Shown one piece after another: positions 23,648 through 37,000 of a DNA stretch of 64,000 nt. How positions within the stretch are numbered: position 1 is the stretch's first letter; the number at the start of each line of letters is the position of its first letter. Position numbers and translations under genes: made by a program. The DNA is from Rhodocollybia butyracea (Eukaryota; Basidiomycota; Agaricomycetes; Agaricales; Omphalotaceae): positions 124,001-188,000 of the forward strand of contig JADNRY010000012.1 in the NCBI GenBank assembly GCA_015501585.1. The letters run 5' to 3'. Under the pieces are notes generated by a model that did no database searches, was not told the origin of the DNA, and saw nothing but the letters and a program-made list of their open reading frames with translations.

Positions 23648-25321
23648 TGGATCATTGGAGCACGTGACCCGTTTTGGGCGTTTAAATGAATTCAAAAGAA
23701 TCTCGAAAAGAATCAAGCGGATTCAAGCCCCTCTTCTCCCGCATTAGCATTACATCTATCCGCGTTTCTCGAGGGACTAATGCTTGGGAAATACACTGCA
23801 CTCGTGATGGATTCGAAGCGGCACACGATGAAATGTATGAGAAATTTGGCCAAGGATGGTCTTGCGTAGCTATTGCGGAGCGAGGAACTAATGGAAATCG
23901 CTCCGATGTTGACGTGGCAATAAAAAATTGTAAGTCTAGGAACGCAATCCATATGCTACATCGCTGCGTGAGACGGTGGACTTCAACGATAGGCTTTTGT
24001 GTATCTTTTCGAAGATACCTAAAATCCTCATTCGATTTGAGCAATCCAAACTTGGTTATGGATTTCTACCAATAAATATGGTAATAAGTAGCTGCCATGA
24101 TAATCAGTTTCTCTTCGCATCAGCGGGGGGACGAAGAAGAAATGTAACGGGTAGGGTAACTATGCCTTGTATCTGGCTTAGTTTCACCGGTCTTCATCCC
24201 GTCCTCTCTCAGCTTATGCGCCAGACAGAACGACCACAGTATGGTCTAGAAAATGTGAAGTATCTAATCGGGGCTAGACTCAGTCTTTAGGTGACCATGC
24301 TGGTCGTGATTATGGTTCTTGGATTTTTCTCCTATAGGCCGGGAATCAGATCTCTGTTCCCGGAACTTATGTCGACTGTTCCCAATGCAGTCAGGGAAGT
24401 TAAAGGCTACGATTTGGGTGAGATGGTAATAGCAAATGACACGAACTTGAATTCCTCAAGGCACATTTAAAAGAACTCCTGCCTCAAATCTGCAGTTCAA
24501 CAATGATCATGAAGAGTTTCAATACACTAATAAATCAGAAAACGAAAGCCTCGGAACTTCCTAGTACAATAGGCAACACCGGTCAACTATAGAGCGCAAA
24601 AATATCTGCCTGTGTAGAGATTACGGCCGTTCAGAGTTCGGCGGATTTATGACTGACGGTCCTCAGATTCGAGCAGTTGTGACGTATCCCGGTGGGATGG
24701 TAGGATTACACAACTTACGTTACTATCTTGCATATTCCATTGGCTTCCCAGTTCAAATTTTCCGAGCACCCAAAAATAAAGTTTACCAAGGTAAGTCTCA
24801 GTCCATTTTTGAGATGCAAGGATCCGGTGCCGTGTTCTGAAAGTCCACCAGATCCACATGATGAAAGCAGTCGTTCCTGTGGTATAGTCGCAATCTCAAC
24901 TTCCAAGCCCACTCGTGACCGCTTTCGATGTGGTTTAGGCAGCCCGTCGTAACTCGACGGTAACTATGAAATACCAAATATTAATTGGCATCAGTCTACG
25001 TTCTCCGTTTGAACGGAGTGTCAGGGGAATGTCAAAGTTCAGAAGTGGCTACTGCATGGGACCAGGAAATTTTTCACAAATCGGCACTTATCTTACGCAA
25101 ATAGCATTCTATTCTGCCACTCCGGACTAGGTAGTATCGTACTTCTGGGCATTTGATGTCACGTCACCGTGGGTTCCGAAGCTCCCGTTAGGTATATGCT
25201 TCTAGTGTTTGACCATATGTTCGAAGTGGCTCTTATCTTTCCCGAAACCCATAAAGGCAAGGGGTAGACACGGATTGCTGATTTCCGTCCTTTGCTCACT
25301 GGCTATAGGCTCCCTCACGCC
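23648..25321. other. 1.7-kb region between HAL2 and OPT1
   Basis: Divergent promoter space. An open frame of 129 codons (23686-24075, +) begins 39 bases after the HAL2 start on the other strand; it contains GWSCVAIAERGTNGNRSDVD but no motif I know, and I do not call it a gene. From 24100 to 25300 only short open frames occur. No repeat was recognised. Confidence 0.45.
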
Positions 25322-28300
25322 ATGTCTTTTGTTGAAGAAAAGCAGAGTGGAGACTTTATCGACGCCGAGAAGGGGCTCACCACGGGGGAACTGGGTACAT
25401 CACAATGAACTACTTACTACCAACAAATACTTACTCTCTTTACAGAGGCTATCGAAGCGGTTGCACACCCCGACTTCGATGATCCTAACATTGACAAGAA
25501 CGATGCAATCGAGGGAATACTAGGCGAGCTCATTCATTCTCCTCTTGTTACATGAGCTCATCATAATCTCAGAGGATGACTCCCCTTATCCAGAAGTGAG
25601 GTAAATATCGTGCTACGTCCGTCACTCCCTTCCCCTTCCCTGTCCCTCTCCGACCCCCGATATCCTAACTGATTTCTTTCTCCTTGTAGGAGCGCTGTGT
25701 CGAATACAGATGACTTCAACATGCCCGTGTCGACTTTGCGATCTTGGACCCTTGGTTTGATGGTGTCTAGTTCGTCCTTTCATACTACTTTCTCCTAATT
25801 TCATACTGACTGCCTTTTTCACCAGTCATTATTCCAGTAAGATTGGGTGCTCCATAAACTCTACCAGAAATTGACAACAGTTTGAATATCAGGGTCTAAA
25901 TCAATTCTTCTTCTTTCGCTACCCTTCGGTCACAATCACTGGAGTGTGTCAAGCACTCTTATGCCTCTTCAGTACAGTACTGAATTCATTTGTCAGATTG
26001 TTGCACAATTGCTTGCCTTCCCTGCTGGCCGTGCATGGGCAAAATTTGTCCCCAACGTGAAGGTGTTTGGTGTGGCATTAAACCCTGGACCTTTCAGCAT
26101 CAAAGAACATGTATGAATATCACTTTAGATTTTTGTGGGCAAAGGTTAACTTCTCGCTAGGTTCTTGTCACAATAATGGCTACAGTTGGTTACCAAAGTG
26201 CATATGCCACTGACATTGTTGCTGTACAGCGGGTCTTCTACGACCAAGTGTTCAACTTCAGCTATCAGTGGCTGATGGTCATGTCTACTCAGCTCATTGG
26301 TTTCTCCATTGGTGGTATCGCTCGAAGATTCCTGGTCCAACCGCCCTCAATGAGTGAGCCCACAAGTGACTCTAATCTTGCACATACTCACTGTCTGTAG
26401 TTTGGCCAACTAATCTTGTTACATGTGCCCTGTTCAAGTTAGTTTGTTTTAGCTATAGCATTTTGCACTTCGGGGTACTGATGTTTTATTTAGCACTCTC
26501 CATTCTACGCAATATGCAGGAGTAGGGTCGCGTGGGGGAGTTAATCGTGAACGATTTTTCCTTTATGCGTTCCTGGGCTCCTTCACATGGTATTTCTTCC
26601 CTGGATACTTATTCAAGGCGTTGAGCTACTTCACCTGGGTATGCTGGATTGCTCCCGAAAACATCAAAGTTAACCAAATGTTTGGTGTAAGATTCTTATT
26701 GTCATGCATGAGGTCACATGAATACTCAACGAGAAACAATATCGCAGTACATATCCGGCCTAGGAATGAGCACAATCACCTTTGACTGGGCTCAAGTAGC
26801 ATTCTTTATTAGCCTTTTGAGGAGGGACTGATTGATATCTTTAGATTGCATTCAATATCTCGCCCCTAGCTACACCTTGGTGGGCTGAGGCCAATGTCGC
26901 CTTTGCATTTGTCTTTTTCTACTGTGAGTGCGTCTGTGTACGTTGTGATACTGTGTCGATGACGCAATTTTCAGGGCTTATCGCTCCCATTCTTTATGTA
27001 TGTTTCCGATCGTTCCCACTCTGAATGAGAATTAACCGAATCAAAAGTACCGCAACACTTGGAACTCTGCATATCTACCGTATGTTCATTGCTCCTTTCG
27101 ATCATCCCAAGATTTACATATTTTTATCCACAGAGTGTTGAACGATGGGTCATTCGATAGACATGGCAATGCATATAACGTTACCGCGATTACTAATGTA
27201 GATGGTACATTCAACCAGGAAGCGTACACCGCATACAGTCCCTTGTACTTGTCAGTCACCTTTGCGCTTGCTTATGGTAAGACGTTGATAGAAATGCAAA
27301 GCTGAGTAAATCACTGACCTTTATTCGGTTAGGGTTGTCATTCGCAAGTGTCACTGCAACATTGACACACACCTTGTATGCAACGACTCAAGTCAGAAGA
27401 TAGAGCCCTGCTAACCTGTTTTTAGCCTCTTCTACCGGAAGCAAATTTGGCACCAAGCTCGCCGCTCCATCCATGAACAAGCTGATATTCATGCTAGGCT
27501 TATGGCCCGTTATCCCCAAGTACCAAACTGGTGGTTTGCGATTGTCTTCGGTAAGCATGTCTTTCTAGTCTCATTCGCTCCAGCTATTGAACAAAAATTC
27601 ATAGTGGTCATGTTCGTATTCGGTGTGATCTCCATCGAAGTGTGGGACACAAAATTCCCTGTACAGTATTTCATCCTTGCCCTTGTGATATGTAAGTACC
27701 TCACTCATGTGGGCCTGTTTTTGCTTATGCCATTGTAGCATTCGTGTACATCATCCCCATCGGTATCATCCAGGCTATTACTAACCAGCAAGGTGCGCCC
27801 GAAATCATTCCTCTTTATGCATTTGTTCACATCTATCTCAGTTGGACTCAACGTTATCACGGAGCTTATTATCGGGTATGCCCTTCCTGGTCAGTGAGCC
27901 GGACTAGATGATACTGTACAATGCTAATCAAAAACATAGGGAGGCCCATCGCCATGATGATGTTCAAGACTTGGGGGTACATTACAATGGCGCAAGGTAC
28001 GACCGAACACGCATGATGGTTGTCAGAAACGGTTCCTCACATCGCCCTTTAGCCTTACAGTTCACTCAGGACCTCAAGCTGGGTCACTACATGAAGATTC
28101 CACCAAGGACCATGTTTACTGCTCAGGTCATTGCCGCAGTCATTGCTGGAACCACCCAGCTGGGTGTTCAGGCCTGGATGTTCACTAATATCCAGGGTAT
28201 GTGTGACCAGGATCAACCCGACGGATTCAAGTGTCCAAGCACAACCGTATTTGGGACTGCTTCAATAATCTGGGGAGTCATAGGACCACGCCGAATTTTC

Positions 28301-28968
28301 TCTTCAGGAGCGACTTACAATGGTCAATTCGCTTTTGGGCTACCCAGATGATGTACTGATATTTTCCGCAGGCTTGTTATTCTTCTTCCTGGTTGGGTTC
28401 CTCGCACCCCTCGGAGCATGGCTTGTCCACTTGAAATGGCCTAACAGCTGGGTACGCTACGTCAAGTACGTATATCAAACCACATAATTCTGTAAAGCTC
28501 ACTGGTTATTTACAGCTTCCCTGTTGTCTTCACTGGTACCGGTAACCTTCCGCCTGCCACTTCCATTAACTATATACCGTGGGCCATTGTCGGATTTATC
28601 TTCAATTATGTTATTCGACGCAGACACTTTTCCTGGTGGACAAAGTACAACTATGTCCTTTCTGCTGCCATGGATTCTGGAGTCGCAGTTTCTACTGTTG
28701 TAATCTTCTTCTGCCTGCAATTCCCCTTGAAAGGTACGATTGGTGCAAACACTATACAAACCTGGTGGGGTAATACTGTAAGTCGAAATGGCACTCCTTA
28801 GCCCCAAAGTGGCGCTGATTCAGGTTCTCAAGGTATTTTTGAATACCGCTGACGGTCAAGAACTTTCGCTACTTACACCTCCGCCAGAAGGCTTTGGGTA
28901 AGTCTCCGAAATTATCTTCGACTATCATTGAATTTATCTTGCATCACAGACCGAACACCTGGAAATGA
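25322..28968 (+). CDS. OPT family oligopeptide transporter 1
   Basis: Proton-coupled plasma-membrane importer of small peptides (Isp4/Opt1 group). The N-terminal family signature is clear (EDDSPYPEVRSAVSNTDD, 25573-25720). Further family marks are NPGPFSIKEHVL (26090), NREKF-like NRERFFLYAFLGSF (26550), GYALPGRPIAMMMFKTWGY (27880-27980), KLGHYMKIPPRTMF (28075) and NYIPWAIVGFIFNYVIRR (28570). It ends PEGFGPNTWK. About 20 introns; that at 25524-25572 has a GC donor (GCGAGC). The junction near 25763-25878 is uncertain: an 11-nt exon TCATTATTCCA (25826-25836) codes the expected IIP but is one base short, whereas a single 116-nt intron would keep the frame and lose it. Start is MSFVEEKQSGDF. Which peptides it carries is unknown. 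Confidence 0.9.
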
Positions 28969-29141
28969 TTTGAACGAATGCAATGACAATGATACGTGTT
29001 GCTTTAAAGTCATTAGGAGAGTACTTATGTATAGTTTATGTTGTTTAGTGTAAGATATATCATGTTGAGCAGCTTTTTAAACAGCTTCTTAAATTCAGAA
29101 CGTGGTACAAAATACCATAGTACAGCGTGCTACGAATAATT

Positions 29142-30427
29142 TTAAGAATGCCCCCTAACAGGTTTCGGCTCATACCTGACCAAAGGTTGAGTAAATAATA
29201 TGCAGAGGACAAACGAAAACTCACGGCTCTTCCAAATATGTCACCTCTTTTTCATCCAGCGTCATTCCAGTAATAATATTTTCTTCGATCCGCTTGATAC
29301 TTGACATACCCACGATAGGACTAGCAACCTTCATCCCCACCCAGGCCAGCGCCACTTGGGTCATTGTCCATCCCTTTTTCTTTGCGAGCTCTTCTACTCG
29401 ATTGATGATGGTGCTATCAGCATCGGAGAATGTGCTTGACTTCCGAGTCTCGCCACGAGTAGTAGCATTAGATTCACTGAGAGGACGACACAGTACGCCG
29501 GCAGCAACCGGCGCCCAAGGAATTAGTCCGATGCCGTTGAAGTTGCAGTAGGCGTTCATTTCTCGCTCCTGGTACACATTGATTAAGGATAGTTTGGATT
29601 TTCAGAAAGCGACTAACCTCCTCCCGGTACAACAGTGAATACTCGTTTTGCATACTGACAAATTTGGTCCACCCGTGTTTCTCCGCAACTTCATTCATAC
29701 GGGCAAATTGCCAACATCTCATAGAGCTGGCCCCAATGTACCTGACTTTTCCGCTTTGTACCAAATCGTGCAGAGCCTTCATCGTCTCTTCAACGGGGAC
29801 CCTGGGATCAAATCGATGGATCTGCAGGAGGTCGATGTATGAGGTTTTCAAGCGCGCCAAGGAAGCGTCGACGGCGTTGAAGATAGCAGTTCGAGATAAG
29901 CCAGATTGATTGACATACTCGGGCAAGTCTCGCATTTGAGGATTAAAAACAGTTCGAGTTCCAGGATCCGATGCGACCAACCCGTTACACTTGGTCAAGA
30001 GAACAAGCTGGTGACGAGGAATATTGTGCTGGTATTCCGATAAAAGGTTAGAAAGTGACCGGAGAATCGATATTCCGGCAAACCTTTTCGATAAATTTAG
30101 CGATGATTTTCTCGCTCTCGCCGTTGCTGTACACATTCGCGGTATCCCAGGTGTTAATGCCTCGATCCCACGCAGCCTTAAGGATGGGGAGAGACTCTTC
30201 TTCTCCGAGGACCCAGGGCTAAGAACGACCATGAGAAAGATTAATGCAACCACGAAAAACCTCAACCTACAGCCCACGACGGTGATCCATAGCTCATTGC
30301 ACCTAGCTAGATATCGCATAAATCTCAGTTTTGTGTACGCACGATGGGAGCGTTTACTCACAATAGGTACAGAAACTCTCAGACCCGAAGAACCTAGCTG
30401 GCGGTATTCCACTGGTGTATTGACCAT
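29142..30427 (-). CDS. aldo-keto reductase 1 (versiconal hemiacetal acetate reductase-like)
   Basis: NADPH-dependent AKR of the aryl-alcohol dehydrogenase/versiconal reductase branch, about 345 residues, likely cytosolic. Seen: start [16 protein letters not shown]; catalytic Asp and Tyr in [13 protein letters not shown] (near 30130); catalytic Lys in LLTKCNG (near 30000); catalytic His in LQIHRFDPR (near 29810); cofactor segment [14 protein letters not shown] (near 29510); end [10 protein letters not shown]. Five introns, all GT-AG, frame intact. It lies 3' of AAO1 on the same strand, 314 bases away. A role in reducing aromatic aldehydes is inferred from family and neighbours. Confidence 0.9.
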
Positions 30428-30741
30428 GATGGTAGTGTTAGAGAGAGAGGTCTTAGCACGTCATCCTACTCATGAACGAGTTACTAAGCGCAAGCGGGAA
30501 AGCATATGCAAAGGTAGACCTGTTTACGGTCACAAGTTCACAGATGGGGTATCTTGGAAAGAGAACGCTTCTAAATTTAGAATGGAGGAAGAAAGGAAGG
30601 AATAACAGCTTATGGTTTGTGTCCGGAATAGGCTAGGCTTAAAATAACTGGCGCGGGCCCAATTAGACGCCAGCCAGCTTTAGCTTGGTGAGTTGTTCTC
30701 GTTTATGATTTAAGAGATCTTTGACCATAGCTTACTACCTA
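30428..30741. other. intergenic region between AAO1 (3') and AKR1 (5')
   Basis: A 314-base gap between two same-strand genes. It contains the AAO1 terminator region and the AKR1 promoter. I saw no TATA box in the first 70 bases upstream of the AKR1 start, unlike several neighbours. Confidence 0.5.
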
Positions 30742-33215
30742 TTACACTTCTTGCCAATACGCTGCGATCAATTTCGCAGCCCTTTCAGCGAAAACGTAGA
30801 CCGGCACCTGCGTATGACTACATGTAACAAAAGGCTGTACGCTCAGTTAGCACACTAAACAAATTGAAATTGAAGTTCAGCCTCACGAAAACAGAAGCAT
30901 CCACCACTCTCAGGCCATTCACCCCTTTGACCCTCAAATCTGGGTCGACAACCCCATAGCTTGCATTTACTGCACTCATCGCTACTGTGCCGACAGGATG
31001 TGCCGAGGTACCTGTCGAGTTACGGATGTAGGTCTCAAGTTGAAGATCCAAATCCGTAGCGTTCAATGTGAAAAACTCTGAGAGGCTTGGTAGGCCTTCT
31101 GGGGGCGCAAGAATGTAGCCGTCCCACACTGAAGCGTTGAAAAATCTGTAGACCATCGCGATGGCTTCTTTCATTGCGGCAATGTCAAAGTCAGCAGTGA
31201 GGTATGCTGGGTCGATCAGGGGCGGAGCGAAGGGATCTGAGCCATTGATAGTAATGGAACCGCCTGGGGAAAGAATTTAGTACAGTTTCTTGCGTCGAGA
31301 AAGTAGATGCATGCATACGAGAAGCTGGGCTCACAACTACAGTTGTCATTGACATATAAAAGCCAGTGGGAGGAGGAACAATGAAGAACCCATTCTGACA
31401 GTGACCAAAACAATCAGCAAAAGTAGAAGTAGAAAATTATATGCACAGCTCACTCCAGGATATATCTCCAAGTGTGGCGAAGTCACTCCAGCTGAAAAAT
31501 CCCCATACTTCTCTATCAACTCGTCGCTCACGCGATGGTACGAAATTTGATTTGCAAAGGTATCGCCCAGTGGACCTGCTCCCTGAACGTCTCCTGGTTG
31601 CCCACTTTCACCAAGCCATGTTGTTAGATCTTCATTCGAGACTGTATCATTACGATTGATGTCGTCGTAGGTGTCAGTGGTGTTTGCCAAAAATGCGTTG
31701 GCAATGAAAGCCTGGTCGGAGAGATTTTGGCCGACACTAGGGAGGTCAACGAGGGGGGGAATACCAGCAGCAAGGAGAGTTGTAGAGTTGCCTATACCAC
31801 TGTTGAGTAGGATCTAATGAACTGTAAACCATTGTTGCAAGTTTTATCCCATCGTAACATACCTGAGGAGAGCCAACAACACCGCCACAGATAATAACTT
31901 CTTTTGTCGCCGTTACTTGAAAGAAGGTACCTAAGATATTACCTTGAGCATCGAAAATATAGTGGGGGAATCATTATGTACTATTGGTAATATCCTGGCT
32001 AAATTCGACAGTACGAAATGAAAGACCGGAGGCGGAATTTTTTGAGTGGCTAGTCGGGGTGACACGAGCTACCCTTGCATTGACAAGGACATCCAAGTTA
32101 TTTTTTGCAGCATACCCCAGATACGCAGTAGCAGAACTAGACCGGCGGCCTTGTGAATCGATGGTCCTTGGGAGCCAACCTAAATATGTCACAATTACAA
32201 CCTGCAGGACTGATTACAGAGATGAAAATTACCAAGACCCAATGGCAAGCCCGAATTGACGTCGAGATTAAATGAGAATGACCCTCCTAGTTCGTCACCA
32301 GCTTGAAGGACTTTCGAGTCTATGCTTTGCGGGAAACTTGGTAGACTGACGTCTACTGTGCCATTAGTAAAGTGAACGGCGGGGTCGAATTCACCGTGAG
32401 TGTTGGGATTAGTTGCTGGAGGAACGAGATTTTCATTCTGATGCACACATATAAGAGCCATGTAACAGATGAGCTAGGAGATACGGACCAAAGCAAGATA
32501 TTGTTGAATACTATCCCAAGACCATCCTTCGTCTCCTGTTACCGCTGCAAAGCGGTCAAAGTCAGCCGCTGATCCACGCGTGTAGAACATTCCATCTTAT
32601 GAGAGTATACCATCAGCTTCCCAATAAACGCTTGACCGACATGAGAGCACTCACTAACGGAGCTGGACCCCCCTAAAATAAAACCTCTGGGAAAAAATGT
32701 TATTCGGTCGCCCAATCCAGATTGAACCGTAGTAGTGAGATTCCAGTCGAACTGTAGGCTTGGGCGGGTACTGAAGTATGGAACAGTGATATTGAAAACA
32801 CCGACGGACCTATACGGAAGCACGATGAGTCAAGATTGCGCGAATAGACATTGAAGTAGCATCAGGATCCAGAAAGAGGAAAAATCGGGAACATCAACAC
32901 CACCATCGACGCCCAGGAGCGAGTTGCCCAAAGAGAGCAGTGAAAGACATACGATGTCCCGGCCTCGAGTACTAGTACCCTGAAACTTGAGTTGGTCGAT
33001 AGCCTATCGGCGATTGCGAGTCCAGCGGTTCCCCCTGTCGCAATTCGTTTAGCCAAAGAACAGAACAATGTTCATGACGTACCTCCTGCAATGACAAAAT
33101 CATACTCTCTTCCCGCTGGAAGATCGCTATACTGGTCGTAGATAGCGGCGGAGGCTGGTGAAGCTGCCATCCATAATACTGCTATTGTGAGAGACCATGC
33201 TCGGCTGAGAACCAT
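30742..33215 (-). CDS. aryl-alcohol oxidase 1 (GMC flavoprotein, AA3 family)
   Basis: Secreted FAD enzyme that oxidises aromatic alcohols to aldehydes and passes electrons to O2, giving H2O2 for ligninolysis. Start MVLSRAWSL opens a hydrophobic signal peptide ending near SPASA. The FAD loop is IAGGGTAGLAIADRL (near 33060). GMC signature 1 is PRGFILGGSSSVNGMFYTRG, split by an intron near 32650; signature 2 is GSPQILLNSGIGN (near 31850). The catalytic His pair is in SAHPVGTVAMS (near 30990) and CSHTQVPVY (near 30820). About 600 residues, end AAYWQEV. About nine introns, all in frame. A TATA box lies about 50 bases upstream of the ATG. A paralogue is AAO2. Substrate range is not readable; other GMC alcohol oxidases are possible. 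Confidence 0.91.
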
Positions 33216-33261
33216 TGTAGAGTGAGATTGACTACCGGGAAATTTCTTCCTTCCTCGATAG

Positions 33262-33269
33262 CTTTTATA
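33262..33269 (-). promoter_or_regulatory. TATA box of AAO1
   Basis: TATAAAAG on the minus strand, about 47-54 nt upstream of the AAO1 start codon, a standard spacing for a fungal gene with a short leader. Confidence 0.6.
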
Positions 33270-34070
33270 TGTTTCCTATACATATTGCGCCCGATACAGG
33301 AGCCATCAGGCTTTTTGTGCGTGGGGGTATCATTTATTTTGATGGCGTGTACTGATATTTTACAGCATTGGTGATTGTCGGTGACCAAGAGGATGAAATT
33401 TCGGATGAAAAGAGATAAAAAAGGATGAAAGAAAGGTGGAAAGCCTAAGGAAGGAACACCGCTAGTCAATTTTGCGAGTCTGAACGATCTGGAATGTCCG
33501 AGGTGTGAGAGAAGCGCCAAGGAGCGTGACCAATTCATTTCTCACGGCCTCGGGGAACTGTTTATCCAAATTTCCGACGCCTTTATGCAATCTATATGAT
33601 GTTGCAATTATTGCTTGTTGCTTTCGCGTCGCTTGCTCGCTAATCAGACGTGGTGGCGCAATGACTACTTAGATTGCAACTTGCACTCTCATTACTTCCT
33701 TTTCAAATTTCAACCAGCTTTCTAGTGGCTTTTGATTCAACAACGTATCTTGCGATGTGCAGAGATGGCTTATTCGGAGTTCTAGTCTTCATTGCAAGAT
33801 TTCAACGTCTTTTTATATAATTAATCGTCTCTTTTCAACTTCTAGCTTCTACATAAGATTATTTTGGCCGGCCTACACTAATATCCTCCTTACGCTAACG
33901 AAGGACCATTGCCACTCAGGATTTTTGACGTCGTCGATTCCTCCGCTGTCACCAGCTGTCCAACATCCTTTGACTCCTGAAGGTAAACAACGTCCCACGA
34001 GGCAACTAAGTACTGACCGCTGTAGCCTCGTTTTTTCTCCGATCGGCACCATACTCTACTGTTAACACCC
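33270..34070. other. divergent promoter region of AAO1 and the RBR gene
   Basis: About 0.8 kb between divergent genes. The half nearer the RBR gene is rich in pyrimidine runs (33680-34060), typical of a fungal leader. No open frame of note and no repeat. Confidence 0.5.
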
Positions 34071-37000
34071 ATGTCGACGAACCCAAACGCAACCCGACGT
34101 CGTTCGAAACGAAATTCAGCCCCTGCTGCAGGTAACAGTGCTGGTAATGCCAATGGTACATTACGAAACGTCACCGACGCCACTACAAGCAACAATAGCC
34201 CTGGTGGCTCGGTTTCCGTAACTGACTCAACCCAATCCTGCCCCTTCTTTGCTCGAGGCCAATGTCGTTACGGCGATCGATGCAAATGGCGTCATGAATC
34301 AAGGACGGTGGTGGCTACAAGTATTAGTCCCTCAACCTCAGCAAGCATCGAGGTCGACTCAAAGGTGAACAACTTTACCTCGTTGTCGACTACATTCATT
34401 AACACACATTACCCACCAGTCTGAACCCCAGAGGTCGACTCAAAGACCATTCCGCATGAAGCCATGCTTTGCCTGGCGAAAGGGCTCCTGCGCCAAAGGT
34501 GACCAATGTCCTTATGCTCATGCGCATGTGCAAGGGCAAACACCATGCAGAAACCTCGTTCCGCAATCTGTAAGCGAGACCACAGTTCTGGCCACTCCAA
34601 ACGGGAATGCGGAACCACAGGGTTTGCGACAACTAGCGGTGGAGCAGGAGGCAGCGAGACAAGACCAGGAACAGGAGAACGAGAGAAAGACCAAGGTTGC
34701 TCGGGAAGCGGAAAGGAGGCAGGAGTTAGCTCGAAAGCGAACCGCGGCCTTGCAGAAAAAGAAGAAAGAGCTCGAGCTTGAAGCGAAGCGGAAAGTCGAA
34801 GAGACTTTGGCCCTCGAAAAGGTGCAGCTTCGTCAACTTCAGGCTCTCATCGCGCAGAAACATCGCGCCGATGCTCTGGTCACCATCCAGCGCATTCAGT
34901 TTGGGTCCACTATCGTCACCTTCAGTGCTGGCGCCAACATTGATTTGGTCATTCCTGGTTTCGAGACGTGCCGCGTGACAATTCGGAATATCCCCTTGGG
35001 GATACAGATGAACCAGCTCTGGGAGTCCATACAAGGTGACGATGAAACGAATAACAAGGGAAAGATCCATGTCGTCAGTTTAAAGCGATGGAATCAAGCT
35101 CAGGAAGGAACGGTTATCGCTGATGGAGAAGTGGGCAAGGATGTAGCTCGTAGATTGAATAGCACTAATCTCAAAGGCCAGATTCTCAAGATTGAAGTCG
35201 ACCAGACTGGAGGAGCAGCTGGAATGAATTCCCGTAGGAATGGTGTATCGTTGAAAATCTCTTGGAGAGCACCTTCTTCACGATACGCGATAACGTGCCG
35301 CGACATGCTCCACGCGAACGAAATGGTCAGGCAATTCAACGGGACGTCGGCTTTCGGTCGAAAAGTCCGGGCAGAACATGATACTGGATGCCGTAACGTC
35401 GGAAAAGCTCAGGTTCTGGTCAGTGGTCTTCCGGGCGAAATCGCAGATACTGCAGTCCAAGATTTTTTTCAAGCAGCAGCTGTCCGGAGGATATCTATTT
35501 TGGCATATGATGATGTGGCCGCCAAACCACAGCTAAAGGCATGCATATCCGATTTCTGCACCTCCAGGTATACTCATCTTCCCGAATTTGATGAGCCGCT
35601 TCAGACAGACCCAACTGCCGATCGGATAATCTTTGCGCGTTTCGACGAATGGCATTCTGCTAAGCAACTTCATGATTTTCTCGTGAATCGAAAGTTTCAT
35701 TGGATCGGCAACTCATCCTTCCGCCTATGGCTTCCAGATCCCATCCAGTACGAGATTTCCATTCCCTTCAATCAATATCAAGTCCAGTTCGCAAGCTGGA
35801 AGACGCTTCTGTCTAACACGGTGGACAAGAGGGATTTGAATTTGCGCATCATCGAGAGACGTGAAAAGGAAAAGGTCTTCATTCATGTTGGGGGGACTGG
35901 TGCGAAGGCCGTTGGAATGCTCAGAGTTCGCGTTGAAAATCTTTCGGCAGGGGAGAAGCTGGGGTATTGGCACCGGTCATTCATATTGGAATCGGGGCAG
36001 CTTTTTTTTCGCTCTTTGATATCCACTACCGGCGCGTTGGTCGTCCCAGATAGAAGGCTGAAGATTGTCCGGGCATACGGGGAATCGGCGGCTGTGGAGA
36101 AGGCCCGAAACGCGGTTAGCCAGGAAATCGAAAGGTTGGCGAGGCAGGAGTATACTGTGATCTTGAAACGCTCCAGTATACGATTCTTCGTCCAGAGAGG
36201 TGTTGCCTCCCTCAAGGAGCGGTTCGGAGAGGAAACTGTCTCCCTGGATATCTCATCCTCTCCTTGCCGTATCACTATCAGAGGAGGTGAAGATGCTCAG
36301 CACGCATTACACAGTCTCATTGAACAGTCTATTCATGAGGTCTTACCTGTGATCAACCACGGAGATTCCAACGCTCCTTGTCCGATTTGTTTGGATGAGA
36401 TATCTGCGCCTGTTCAATTCAGCTGTGGGCATCAGTACTGCTCTGCCTGCGCTCAACACTTCTTCACCGCTGACGTCAAAAACTTCCCAATGATCTGTGT
36501 TGGAGATGGGGCGCAATGTAGGGCTCCAGTTGCTTTACCCATCATCCAGAATTTTCTTACTGAAGCCCAGTTCAACTCTCTTCTCGAAGCTGCATTCGTT
36601 CAGTATGTGGAGAAGAATCCGAATATGTTCAAGTATTGTCCAACGCCAGATTGCGAAAGACTTTACCGGTGTACTCCTCGGGATACTCCCGGAGATCAAA
36701 CGAGGGTCTGCTGCCCATCTTGCATGTCTGGGATCTGTTCTCGTTGTCATGAAGATCACGAAGGCTTGACCTGTGACGAACGACAACGGGCACGTAATGA
36801 TCAAGTTAATAACGAAGACTTGAACACTCAGTGGGCAAAAACGACCGGAGTGAAGAAGTGTCCAGCATGTGACGTTTGGATAGAAAAGACAGAAGGGTGT
36901 AACCATATATCCTGTAAATGTGGGGTGCATATTTGTTGGAGCTGCATGGGCACTTTCGAAGCTCACGACATCTACGATCATATGAGGGAGAGACATGGTG

